A DNA stretch of 64,000 nt from Nonomuraea harbinensis. Lineage in GTDB: Bacteria > Actinomycetota > Actinomycetes > Streptosporangiales > Streptosporangiaceae. Made by a program: the position numbers and the translations under genes. Positions 35,640 through 43,961 of this stretch are shown in pieces. Each line of letters opens with the position of its first letter. Position 1 is the stretch's first letter. The stretch is from contig NZ_JAHKRN010000002.1 of NCBI RefSeq assembly GCF_019396385.1, positions 62,001 through 126,000 of the forward strand, in the 5' to 3' direction. Below the pieces are notes generated by a model. The model was given only the letters and a program-made list of their open reading frames with translations. It was not told the origin of the DNA and did no database searches.

Positions 35640-35934
35640 CCACGATCTGCGCGACGGACATGCCGACGCCCATCACGACGGCGTAGCCGATCGCCTCACC
35701 CATGCTGACCTCGGGCGAGTCTGGGTCGATAGGCGGCTCCTTGCCGGTCGCCTTCACCCAGGCGAACCCGAGCAGCTTCCTGGCGGCCCAGGCTGTCACC
35801 AGCCCCACCAGGCCCCCGACGACTCGCCAGGCGATGTCGGGCTTGTCATCCGCCATGCGATCTCTCCTTCCCCTTTGTAACGAACCCTAGTCTGTGCCGC
35901 TTCGAGGCCCCGGCAAGCCGTACCATAAGGAGGC

Positions 35935-38442
35935 ATGACTCAGCAGCGACTACGCCATGCGTCCATGCCCGAGAAACCCTCTCTCGACGGCCTGGAGCAG
36001 GTATGGGTAGCCCGCTGGGAAGAGCAGGGCACCTACCGGTTCGACCGGTCGAGGCCGCGCGAGCAGGTCTACTCGATCGACACGCCGCCGCCCACCGTCT
36101 CCGGCTCCCTGCACGTCGGTCACGTCTTCTCCTTCACCCACACCGACATCATGGCCCGCTACCAGCGCATGATCGGCAAGTCGGTGTTCTACCCGATCGG
36201 CTGGGACGACAACGGCCTGCCCACCGAGCGCCGCGTCCAGAACGTCTACGGCGTGCGCTGCGATCCGTCGTTGCCGTACGACCCCGACTTCGTGCCACCG
36301 GAGAAGCCCGGCAAACGTGAGGTCTCCATTTCCCGGCGCAACTTCGTGGAGCTCTGCCACAAGCTGACGGAGATCGACGAGCGGGCGTTCGAGGAGGTGT
36401 GGCGGCGGGTCGGCCTGTCGGTCGACTGGTCGCTGCTCTACACCACGATCAGCGACGAGTCGCGCCGGGTGTCGCAGCGGGCGTTCCTGCGCAACCTGCG
36501 GCGCGGTGAGGCCTACCTCGCCGAGGCGCCGACGCTGTGGGACGTCACCTTCCGCACCGCCGTCGCCCAGGCCGAGCTGGAGGACCGCGAGTGGCCCGGC
36601 GCCTTCCACAGGATCTCGTTCTACGGCGAGAAGGGGCCGGTCTGGATCGAGACGACCCGGCCGGAGCTGATCCCGGCCTGCGTGGCGCTGGTCGCCCACC
36701 CCGACGACGAACGCTACCGGCCGCTGTTCGGCACGTCCGTGCTCACTCCGCTGTTCGGCGCCGAGGTGCCGGTGCTGGCCCACCACCTGGCCGAGCCCGA
36801 CAAGGGCACCGGCATCGCGATGATCTGCACGTTCGGCGACGTCACCGACGTGACCTGGTGGCGCGAGCTCAACCTGCCGACCCGGCCGGTCATCGGCTGG
36901 GACGGCCGGCTGCTGCCCGAGCCGCCCGAGGGCGTCGAGACCGACCCCTACAAGGAGCTGGCCGGCAAGACCGTCCACAGCGCCCGCGAGCGGATCGTGG
37001 AGCTGCTGCGCGAGTCCGGCGACCTGGAGGACGACCCGCGGCCGGTGCGGCGGCCGGTCAAGTTCTACGAGCGCGGCGACAAGCCGCTCGAGATCGTCAC
37101 CACCCGCCAGTGGTACATCCGCAACGGCGGGCGCGACGAGGCGCTGCGCGAGCGGCTGCTGGCGCGGGGGCGCGAGCTGGCCTGGCACCCTCCGCACATG
37201 CGGGCCCGCTACGACAACTGGGTGGGCGGCCTGGCCGGTGACTGGCTGATCTCCCGTCAGCGGTTCTTCGGCGTGCCGTTCCCCGTCTGGTATCCACTCG
37301 ACCAGGACGGGCAGCCGGTCTACGACGAGCCGATCCTGCCGCCGGAGGAGGCGCTGCCGGTCGACCCGTCGTCCGACGCCCCGCCCGGCTACGCCGAGGA
37401 GCTGCGGGGCGTGCCCGGCGGCTTCATGGCCGACCCCGACGTCATGGACACCTGGGCGACCTCGTCGCTCACGCCGCAGATCGCCGGGCGCTGGGAGACC
37501 GACGACGACCTGTTCCGCCGGGTCTTCCCGGCCGACCTGCGCCCGCAGTCCCACGAGATCATCCGCACCTGGCTGTTCGCCACCGTCGTCCGGTCCCACC
37601 TGGAGTTCGGCGGCCTGCCCTGGAGCGACGTGGCCATCTCCGGATGGATCCTCGACCCCGACCGCAAGAAGATGTCCAAGTCCAAGGGCAACGTGGTCAC
37701 CCCGATGGACCTGCTGGAGCAGCACGGCTCCGACGCGGTCCGCTACTGGGCGGCCAACGGGCGCTACGGCGTCGACACGGCCTTCGACGCCGGACAGCTC
37801 AAGATCGGGCGCCGGCTGGCCATCAAGATCCTCAACGCGTCGAAGTTCGTGCTCGGGCTCGGCGAGGGCGGCGGCGAGGTCACCGAGCCGGTCGACCTGT
37901 CGATGCTCGCGGCGCTGTCCGGCGCGGTGCGCGAGGCCACCGAGGCCTTCGGCGGCTACGACCACACGCGGGCGCTGGAGGTCGCCGAGCGGTTCTTCTG
38001 GACCTTCTGCGACGACTACCTGGAGCTGGTCAAGGCCAGGGCCTACGGGAGCGACGCGGCGGCGGCGTCGGCCCACGAGGCGCTGCGCCGCGCGCTCGAC
38101 GTGCAGCTGCGGCTGTTCGCGCCGTTCCTGCCGTTCGTCACCGAAGAGGTGTGGTCCTGGTGGCGCGAGGGCTCGGTGCACGGCGCCGCCTGGCCGGAGC
38201 CCGGGGCCGGCGCGGGCGACCCGGCGGTGCTGGAGGCCGCGTCCGAGGTGCTCCGCCAGGTGCGCAAGGCCAAGTCCGATGCCAAGCAGTCGATGCGGGC
38301 GGAGGTGTCCAGGCTCACGGTGACCTCGCCCAGGGCCGGGCTGGTCCGGCTCGCCCAGGACGACCTGTGCGGTGCCGGGCACGTCGAGGAGTTCGTGCTG
38401 GAGCACGGCGAGGAGACCTCGATCGAGGTGGAGCTGGGCTGA
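35935..38442 (+). CDS. valS: Valine--tRNA ligase, short archaeal/rickettsial-like type
   Basis: An 835-residue class I synthetase. The HIGH motif is HVGH (60-63, in [14 protein letters not shown]) and the KMSKS motif is near residues 579-583. The editing CP1 domain ([22 protein letters not shown]), the [20 protein letters not shown] segment and an anticodon-binding domain follow. The [12 protein letters not shown] wording and the absence of a long C-terminal coiled coil resemble archaeal and rickettsial ValRS more than the E. coli/mycobacterial type. It charges tRNA-Val. TAAGGAGGC precedes the ATG. Whether a second valS exists cannot be told from this window. Confidence 0.93.
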   Translation: MTQQRLRHASMPEKPSLDGLEQVWVARWEEQGTYRFDRSRPREQVYSIDTPPPTVSGSLHVGHVFSFTHTDIMARYQRMIGKSVFYPIGWDDNGLPTERRVQNVYGVRCDPSLPYDPDFVPPEKPGKREVSISRRNFVELCHKLTEIDERAFEEVWRRVGLSVDWSLLYTTISDESRRVSQRAFLRNLRRGEAYLAEAPTLWDVTFRTAVAQAELEDREWPGAFHRISFYGEKGPVWIETTRPELIPACVALVAHPDDERYRPLFGTSVLTPLFGAEVPVLAHHLAEPDKGTGIAMICTFGDVTDVTWWRELNLPTRPVIGWDGRLLPEPPEGVETDPYKELAGKTVHSARERIVELLRESGDLEDDPRPVRRPVKFYERGDKPLEIVTTRQWYIRNGGRDEALRERLLARGRELAWHPPHMRARYDNWVGGLAGDWLISRQRFFGVPFPVWYPLDQDGQPVYDEPILPPEEALPVDPSSDAPPGYAEELRGVPGGFMADPDVMDTWATSSLTPQIAGRWETDDDLFRRVFPADLRPQSHEIIRTWLFATVVRSHLEFGGLPWSDVAISGWILDPDRKKMSKSKGNVVTPMDLLEQHGSDAVRYWAANGRYGVDTAFDAGQLKIGRRLAIKILNASKFVLGLGEGGGEVTEPVDLSMLAALSGAVREATEAFGGYDHTRALEVAERFFWTFCDDYLELVKARAYGSDAAAASAHEALRRALDVQLRLFAPFLPFVTEEVWSWWREGSVHGAAWPEPGAGAGDPAVLEAASEVLRQVRKAKSDAKQSMRAEVSRLTVTSPRAGLVRLAQDDLCGAGHVEEFVLEHGEETSIEVELG

Positions 38443-38536
38443 CGCGGGAGTTTCCCCGCGGGCGGGCTCGCCGCGGGAGGAATACGGGGCGGTCGATAGG
38501 CGCGCGTCCCGCGCTTGGACGTGCCAGTCTTGGAGT

Positions 38537-39733
38537 GTGCTGAGCGACCGCCCCACCAAACTCGTGCCGCCCGTGCTGGCCAAGATGGCGGCCTGGAGCC
38601 TGTGCCTGATCCTCACCGGCGTGGTCGTCTTCTACTTCGTCCAGGTCATCGCCCGGCTCAGCTTCGTGGTGCTGCCCGTGGCCATCGCCCTGCTGCTGAC
38701 CGCGCTGCTCTACCCGATGACCAGGAGCCTGCGCCAGGCGGGCATGCGGCCCATCTACGCCACCTGGCTCACCATGATCGCGGCCCTGGCGGTCCTGGCC
38801 GGCACCGGCTGGCTCGTCGGGGCCCGCGCCACCGACGAGTTCCCCAACCTGGTCAAGCAGGTCCAGGCCACGGTGGGCGACGTGCAGGAATGGCTGGTGA
38901 CCGGGCCGCTCCACCTGCAGCAGACGCAGATCACCCAGTACTTCAACGAGGTGGTCGCCCTCATCGAGGCCCAGCGCACGGCCATCACCGGCACGGTGCT
39001 GACCGCCGGGGCCGTGGCCGTCGAGGTGCTCGCCTCCATCGTGCTGCTGCTGTTCGTCACGTTCTTCCTGCTCAAGGACGGCGACCGGATCTGGGGCTGG
39101 TTCCTCAAGGGCTTCGGGCGGATGTCGCCGCGGGTCGACAGGGCGGGCCGGGCCGCGTGGAGCACGCTCTCCCACTACGTGCAGGGCAGCGTGCTCGTCG
39201 CCGCCGTGCACGGCGTGGTCATGGGCATCGTGCTGGCCGGCATGGGGGTGCCGCTCTGGGCGCCGCTGGCCGTGCTGATCTTCCTGGCCAGCTTCATCCC
39301 GATCGTCGGCATCTTCTTCGCCGGCACCGTCGCCACCCTGGTCACGCTCGGCGCCAAGGGCATCGTGTACGCGCTCATCTTCGTCGGCATCCTGGTGGTC
39401 GAGCAGCAGCTGGAGAACCACGTGCTGCAGCCCCTCATCGTGGGGCGGGCGCTGAAGTTCCACCCGCTGGCGATCATCCTGGCGCTGTCGGTGGGCGGCA
39501 TCCTGGCGGGCATCGCCGGGGCCGTGGTGGCCGTGCCGGTGGCCGCGGTCATCTACCGGGCGCTCCCCGAGCTGATGACCGACCTGCCGGCGCTTCCACC
39601 ACCCTCCATGGTGGCGGTCGCCCCACCGGTCGCCGCCGGCCCGGAGCTGCCCGGCGGCCCGGCCGGCTCCCAAGGGCCCGCCGACGACGGGAAACCCGGT
39701 GCGGCGGGACGATCCGGTGCTGACAGCGAGTAA
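38537..39733 (+). CDS. AI-2E transporter family (PerM-like) membrane protein
   Basis: A 398-residue protein with seven or eight helices in the PerM/TqsA arrangement: two N-terminal helices, a large soluble segment (about residues 95-155), and then a C-terminal bundle (FVTFFLLKDGDRIWGWFL, VPLWAPLAVLIFLASFIPIVG, and QQLENHVLQPLIVGRALKFHPL, which is strongly conserved). Roles in the family range from autoinducer-2 to Na+/H+ antiport. The C-terminal 50 residues are a Pro/Ala/Gly tail. The start is uncertain: GTG at 38537 is closest to the family, with a later ATG at 38586 possible. Confidence 0.85.
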   Translation: MLSDRPTKLVPPVLAKMAAWSLCLILTGVVVFYFVQVIARLSFVVLPVAIALLLTALLYPMTRSLRQAGMRPIYATWLTMIAALAVLAGTGWLVGARATDEFPNLVKQVQATVGDVQEWLVTGPLHLQQTQITQYFNEVVALIEAQRTAITGTVLTAGAVAVEVLASIVLLLFVTFFLLKDGDRIWGWFLKGFGRMSPRVDRAGRAAWSTLSHYVQGSVLVAAVHGVVMGIVLAGMGVPLWAPLAVLIFLASFIPIVGIFFAGTVATLVTLGAKGIVYALIFVGILVVEQQLENHVLQPLIVGRALKFHPLAIILALSVGGILAGIAGAVVAVPVAAVIYRALPELMTDLPALPPPSMVAVAPPVAAGPELPGGPAGSQGPADDGKPGAAGRSGADSE

Positions 39734-39744
39734 TCTCATCACCC

Positions 39745-40299
39745 GTGACCCGCTCCACCCTGACCACCCCGCCACCCGGCGCCGAGCCTCCGAAGACGCA
39801 CCCTGACGGGCCGTCCGCGGGCGGCTCGCTCGGCTCCCACTTCAGCCGCTGCTTCGGCTGCGGCGACGACCACCCCACCGGTCTCCACATCGCCGCCGTC
39901 ACCCCCGACGGCGCGAGCGTCGAGGCCGCGTTCACCGTGGGGGAGTCGCACCAGGGCGCGCCCGGGCTGGCGCACGGCGGCGTGCTCGCCAGCGCCATGG
40001 ACGAGGTCATCGGAATGTCCATCTGGCTGCTCCGTAAGCCCTATGTCACGGCACGGCTGGAGACCGACTACCTTCTCCCCGTTCCCGTCGGCACGACACT
40101 CCACCTGCGCGCCTGGTGCACCGGGATAGCGGGCAGGAAGGCGTACCTTGAGGCTGAGGGGCGCGTGGGCGCCCCGGGCGGCCCGGTCGCCGTCCGGGCG
40201 GCGGCGCTGTTCATCGAGGTGGACATGACGCACTTCGCCGAACACGGCGACCTCGCGGCCCTGCAGGCCGAACACCAGGACTACGAGGTGAACCCGTGA
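39745..40299 (+). CDS. Hot-dog fold thioesterase (PaaI-like)
   Basis: A 184-residue protein with a Pro-rich N-terminal tail of about 30 residues, a short cysteine motif ([16 protein letters not shown]) and one hot-dog domain ([22 protein letters not shown], with the Asn/His-Gly-Gly and Asp/Glu active-site pattern, then [16 protein letters not shown]). It is likely an acyl-CoA thioesterase. The CFGCG element is typical of this actinobacterial subgroup. Its stop overlaps the dut start (GTGA), so the two are coupled. Confidence 0.85.
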   Translation: MTRSTLTTPPPGAEPPKTHPDGPSAGGSLGSHFSRCFGCGDDHPTGLHIAAVTPDGASVEAAFTVGESHQGAPGLAHGGVLASAMDEVIGMSIWLLRKPYVTARLETDYLLPVPVGTTLHLRAWCTGIAGRKAYLEAEGRVGAPGGPVAVRAAALFIEVDMTHFAEHGDLAALQAEHQDYEVNP

Positions 40300-40736
40300 G
40301 CGAGCCGGAGGTTCTCATCCAGCGGCTCGACCCCGGCCTGCCGCTGCCCTCCTACGCCCATCCCGGCGACGCCGGCGCCGACCTCTACGCCGCCGAGGAC
40401 GCCGAGCTGCTGCCGGGCGAGCGGGCCGTCATCCGGACCGGCGTGGCGATCGCGCTGCCCGACGGCTACGCCGCGTTCGTGCATCCCCGCTCGGGGCTGG
40501 CCGCGCGCCACGGCGTCACGCTGGTGAACGCCCCCGGCACGGTCGACGCCGGCTACCGCGGCGAGATCAAGGTCACCTTGATCAACACCGACGCGAAGGA
40601 GCCCTTCAGGCTGCGCCGCGGCGACCGGATGGCCCAGCTCGTCTTCCAGCGGGTGGAGACGGCGGCCTTCCGTGAGGTCGGCGAGCTGCCCGGGTCGGCG
40701 CGGGGCACGGGCGGCCACGGTTCCACAGGACGTTGA
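40296..40736 (+). CDS. dut: Deoxyuridine 5'-triphosphate nucleotidohydrolase
   Basis: A 146-residue trimeric dUTPase that converts dUTP to dUMP and pyrophosphate. All five motifs are present: DAGADLYA (1), [11 protein letters not shown] (2), [11 protein letters not shown] (3), [10 protein letters not shown] (4), and [10 protein letters not shown] (5, the Gly-rich P-loop-like tail). It opens the conserved actinobacterial run that continues to the RNA methyltransferase gene. GTG start, coupled to the thioesterase upstream. Confidence 0.97.
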   Translation: MSEPEVLIQRLDPGLPLPSYAHPGDAGADLYAAEDAELLPGERAVIRTGVAIALPDGYAAFVHPRSGLAARHGVTLVNAPGTVDAGYRGEIKVTLINTDAKEPFRLRRGDRMAQLVFQRVETAAFREVGELPGSARGTGGHGSTGR

Positions 40737-40756
40737 TACAGGGAGAGTGAGACACA

Positions 40757-41392
40757 GTGTTCCGTCGTCGCCGTCGTGAGCAGCAGGAGCAGGTGGCCGA
40801 GGCGACCGCTCAGGCGCCCACCCGCGAGTCCGGCCCGTGGGACGCCGACGAGCCCCACCCCGACACCGAGCGGATCGACCTGGGCGGCCTACGGCTGCCC
40901 CACAACCCGGCCTTCGACGTCCGCCTGGCTTCGGTGGGCGACCAGCACGTCGGCGTCGTCGTGCTGTGGGAGGAGAGCTCGCTGCAGCTCCAGGCGCTGG
41001 CCGCGCCCAAGTCGTCCGGGCTGTGGGAGGAGGTCAGAGCCAAGATCAAGAGCGCCGCCAAGACGCTGGAGGAGCGCGAGGGGCCGTTCGGTGCCGAGCT
41101 GGTGGGCAAGGTGACCGTGGAGGGCTCCGACAGGGCCGCCCGCTATATGGGCGTCGACGGGTCGCGCTGGTTCCTGCTGGCCGTGGTCAACGGCCGGGCG
41201 GCGGTCGACGACGAGCTGGCCGCCGCGTTCGTCGACTTCATCAAGGACATCGTGGTGGTGCGCGGCGACGAGCCGATGGCCCGCGAGGAGTCGATCCCGC
41301 TGCGCCGTCCGAACGACCAGGCCGCCGCCGAGCAGCCCGAGGTGCGTGAGAACCCCTTCAGGCGAGGGCCGGAGATCAGCGAGATTCGCTGA
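40757..41392 (+). CDS. DUF3710 family protein
   Basis: A 211-residue soluble protein of the actinobacterial DUF3710 family (Rv2696c homologue, from memory). It has a basic N-terminus (MFRRRRREQQEQ), then a conserved core (RIDLGGLRLP, VVLWEESSLQLQALAAPKSS, YMGVDGSRWFLLAVVNG, FIKDIVVVRGDEPM) and a charged, disordered tail. Function unknown. It follows dut by 20 bases in the same operon. Confidence 0.92.
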   Translation: MFRRRRREQQEQVAEATAQAPTRESGPWDADEPHPDTERIDLGGLRLPHNPAFDVRLASVGDQHVGVVVLWEESSLQLQALAAPKSSGLWEEVRAKIKSAAKTLEEREGPFGAELVGKVTVEGSDRAARYMGVDGSRWFLLAVVNGRAAVDDELAAAFVDFIKDIVVVRGDEPMAREESIPLRRPNDQAAAEQPEVRENPFRRGPEISEIR

Positions 41393-41421
41393 TCAGCCCT
41401 CATCACATAGGCTGATTCATC

Positions 41422-41808
41422 ATGAGTACGGCAGAGCCTCCCAAACGTGGGGGATTGCGCGGTCTCCTGAGCCGGCTGACCTCCAGCCAGTCCGAGATCG
41501 AGGCCCAGGAGCTGCGCGAAGACGCCGACGAGGCCGGCGCCACCCCCATCGCCGCGTGTGGCGGCCGCCGCCGCTTCTGCGTCGCCGGTACGCTACGTAC
41601 CGTCACCCTGCGCCCGAGAGGCGGGGCGCCCGCGCTCGAAGCCGAGCTCTACGACGGCTCCGACGTGATCGACCTGGTCTGGCTCGGCCGCCGCAAGATC
41701 GCCGGCATCGAGCCGGGCCGCCCGGTCAAGGCCGAGGGCCTGGTGAGCATCCAGGACGGACGCAAGGTGATGTTCAATCCGCGATACGAGCTGCGCCCAG
41801 GGAGTTGA
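41422..41808 (+). CDS. OB-fold nucleic-acid-binding-like protein
   Basis: A 128-residue protein. An N-terminal basic helix (RGGLRGLLSRLTSS) is followed by an OB-fold segment (CVAGTLRTVTLRPRGGAPAL, LEAELYDGSDVIDLVWLGRR, VKAEGLVSIQDGRKVMFNPR), as in the Rv2694c family. It is probably a small nucleic-acid-binding factor; no enzyme motif is present. A short hairpin (ATCAGCC 41392-41398, GGCTGAT 41410-41416) sits in the 29-base gap before it and includes part of the DUF3710 stop. Confidence 0.88.
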   Translation: MSTAEPPKRGGLRGLLSRLTSSQSEIEAQELREDADEAGATPIAACGGRRRFCVAGTLRTVTLRPRGGAPALEAELYDGSDVIDLVWLGRRKIAGIEPGRPVKAEGLVSIQDGRKVMFNPRYELRPGS

Positions 41809-41812
41809 TCAG

Positions 41813-42478
41813 GTGAGTGCCGAGGCCGAAGAGGCCGCCCACCAGACCGTCGAGGCGGCGGTCCGAGCCCAGCTCGCCAAGGCGTTCGGCGGCGTCCGGG
41901 GCATCGCCGAGGCGGCCGTCCCGACGATCGCCTTCACCCTGACCTGGATCATCACCGAAGAGCTCCGCCTGTCGCTCATGATCAGCATCGCGCTGGCGGT
42001 GCTGCTCCTGGTCGTCAGGCTGGTGCAGCGGTCGACGCCGCAGTTCGTCATCAACAGCCTGATCGGCATCGCCATCGGCGCGTTCTTCGCCAGCCGTACG
42101 GGTGAGGCCAAGGACTACTTCCTGCCCGGCATCTTGTGGAACGGCGCCTACGCGGTCGCGATGCTGGTCTCGATCGTCACCCGGTGGCCGGTCGTCGGAT
42201 TCCTCATCGGGTCGGTGACCAACGACCCGGTCGGGTGGCGCAAGGACCCGGGCATCGTCAAGCTCTGCACCCGGCTCACCTGGCTGCTCATGCTCCCGTG
42301 TGTGGTGCGGGTGGCGGTGCAGCTGCCGGTCTACCTGTTCGGCGGCGGCGACCAGGCGGTGGCGGCGCTGGGCTTCGCGAAGATCGTCATGGGGTGGCCG
42401 CTCCAGGTGGCGGCCCTGACGGCGATGGTCTGGGTGCTCGGCCGCGGCCGCACCCCGATCACCCCACCGGCCACCTGA
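41813..42478 (+). CDS. DUF3159 family membrane protein
   Basis: A 221-residue integral membrane protein of the DUF3159 family (Rv2693c homologue, from memory). It has five or six helices; GVRGIAEAAVPTIAFTLTWI and FLIGSVTNDPVGWRKDPGIV are typical family segments. No catalytic motif. GTG start four bases after the OB-fold gene, so it is operonic. The gene ends at a strong hairpin. Confidence 0.9.
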   Translation: MSAEAEEAAHQTVEAAVRAQLAKAFGGVRGIAEAAVPTIAFTLTWIITEELRLSLMISIALAVLLLVVRLVQRSTPQFVINSLIGIAIGAFFASRTGEAKDYFLPGILWNGAYAVAMLVSIVTRWPVVGFLIGSVTNDPVGWRKDPGIVKLCTRLTWLLMLPCVVRVAVQLPVYLFGGGDQAVAALGFAKIVMGWPLQVAALTAMVWVLGRGRTPITPPAT

Positions 42479-42490
42479 CCCCGCCCTGCC

Positions 42491-42518
42491 GGGACCCCGC
42501 GCTCCATGGCGGGGTCCC
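42491..42518. terminator. 10-bp perfect hairpin terminator
   Basis: GGGACCCCGC (42491-42500) and GCGGGGTCCC (42509-42518) flank an 8-nt loop. It sits in the 55-bp gap between the convergent DUF3159 and TrkA genes and probably acts on both. Confidence 0.85.
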
Positions 42519-42533
42519 GCGCCGGGAGACGGG

Positions 42534-43193
42534 TCAGTGCTGGGAGAGCAGGCGGGCGAGCTCCTGCTCCACCTCCTGGTTGGCCACGAAGAGCAGCTCG
42601 TCGCCCGCCTCCAGCGGATCGTCGGCGGTGGGCACCAGCACCCTGCCCTCGCGCAGGATCGCCACCAGCGCCGCGTCGGTCGGCCACGGCACCGAGCCCG
42701 CCCGCTGGCCCACCACCGGCGCGTCCTCGGCCAGCGTGAGCTCGACCAGGTTGGCCTGACCCTGGCGGAACGTCATCAGCCGCACCAGGTCGCCGACGCT
42801 CACCGCCTCCTCGACCAGCGCGCTCAGCAGACGCGGCGTCGAGACGGCCACGTCGACCCCCCATGACTCGTTGAACAACCACTCGTTGTTGGGGTGGTTG
42901 ATCCGCGCCACCACGCGCGGCACGCCGTACTCGGTCTTGGCCAGCAGCGACACGACGAGGTTGACCTTGTCGTCGCCGGAGGAGGCGACGACCACATGGC
43001 AGTTGTTGAGCCCGGCCTCGTCGAGCGAGGCGATCTCGCACGCGTCGGCGAGCAGCCACTCGGCCCGCGGCACACTGTCGATCTTGATCGCTCTGGGGTT
43101 GTTGTCGATGAGCAGCACCTCGTGGCCGTTCTCCAGGAGCTCGGCGGCGATGGAGCGACCGACGGCCCCCGCTCCGGCGATGGCGACCCGCAT
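42534..43193 (-). CDS. trkA: TrkA/KtrA-type potassium channel regulatory protein (RCK), second of pair
   Basis: A 219-residue cytoplasmic RCK protein. The TrkA_N Rossmann domain starts MRVAIAGAGAVGRSIAAEL (GxGxxG at 7-12) and is followed by VVVASSGDDKVNLVVSLLA and VARINHPNNEWLF. A TrkA_C domain covers the last 80 residues. Such proteins bind NAD(H), ATP or c-di-AMP and gate a potassium transporter. The start overlaps the stop of the first TrkA gene (ATGA). The corresponding M. tuberculosis pair is ceoB/ceoC. Confidence 0.93.
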   Translation of the reverse strand: MRVAIAGAGAVGRSIAAELLENGHEVLLIDNNPRAIKIDSVPRAEWLLADACEIASLDEAGLNNCHVVVASSGDDKVNLVVSLLAKTEYGVPRVVARINHPNNEWLFNESWGVDVAVSTPRLLSALVEEAVSVGDLVRLMTFRQGQANLVELTLAEDAPVVGQRAGSVPWPTDAALVAILREGRVLVPTADDPLEAGDELLFVANQEVEQELARLLSQH

Positions 43194-43858
43194 CAGTCTT
43201 CCTCCTCCGGCGCCGCGGCCAGCAGCTTGTTGACCCGGTCCATGTCGCGCTCGGCGGCGATCATGTGGAGGACGTCGCCCTCCTGCACCACCGTCGATCC
43301 GGTGATCACCACGGCCTCGCCCATCCGGTTGATGAACGCGGCCCGGGCGCGCGCCCGGTCCTCCAGGTCGACCACGCGGGTGCCGATCCACGCCGGGTTG
43401 ACGGTCACCTCGGCCAGCACGACCGTGCCGGTCGGGTCGCGCCAGAGCGGCTCGGTGCCCTCCGGCAGGAGGCGGCGCAGGATCTGGTCGGCGGTCCACC
43501 GCACGGTGGCCACGGTGGGGATGCCGAGCCGCTGGTAGACCTCGGCCCGGCGCGGGTCGTAGATGCGGGCCACCACGTTGTCGATGCCGAACGTCTCCCG
43601 GGCCACCCGGGCGGAGATGATGTTGGAGTTGTCGCCGCTGGAGACGGCCACGTAGGCGGAGGCGGACTCGATGCCGGCCTCGGTGAGCACGTCGCGGTCG
43701 AAGCCGATGCCGGTCACCCGGCGGCCGCGGAACCCGGCCCGCAGGCGGCGGAACGCCTGTGGATCGCGGTCGATGATCGCGATCGAGTGGCCGTTGTCCT
43801 CGAGGATGTGGGCGAGGGTCGAGCCGACCCGGCCACATCCCATGATCACAATATGCAT
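43193..43858 (-). CDS. trkA: TrkA/KtrA-type potassium channel regulatory protein (RCK), first of pair
   Basis: A 221-residue RCK protein beginning MHIVIMGCGRVGSTLAHIL (Rossmann GxGxxG at 7-12), with IAIIDRDPQAFRRL (acidic residue for the ribose), YVAVSSGDNSNIISARVA and a TrkA_C domain in the last 75 residues (VVITGSTVVQEGDVLHMIAA). It is the first gene of the coupled TrkA pair and is divergent from the KimA-like permease, which is the likely transport partner. It is separated from it by about 100 bases without a riboswitch-like structure. Confidence 0.93.
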   Translation of the reverse strand: MHIVIMGCGRVGSTLAHILEDNGHSIAIIDRDPQAFRRLRAGFRGRRVTGIGFDRDVLTEAGIESASAYVAVSSGDNSNIISARVARETFGIDNVVARIYDPRRAEVYQRLGIPTVATVRWTADQILRRLLPEGTEPLWRDPTGTVVLAEVTVNPAWIGTRVVDLEDRARARAAFINRMGEAVVITGSTVVQEGDVLHMIAAERDMDRVNKLLAAAPEEED

Positions 43859-43961
43859 ACTCCCCCGCACTTCGCGGTCATCTGGACGCTCGACACCAGT
43901 ATGGACCGCGCCGGGCGCTCGCCGTCTGCCTGGATCCGGGAGCGGGCTAACATTCCGTAAC

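Noticed and set aside
35857..35934. T-box leader for valS
   Set aside because: Only 78 bases separate valS from the divergent DUF4235 gene, too short for a T-box, and no specifier structure is seen.
35950..38616. 888-residue antisense open frame across valS
   Set aside because: It lies antisense to an unmistakable ValRS with HIGH and KMSKS motifs; composition is that of a mirror frame.
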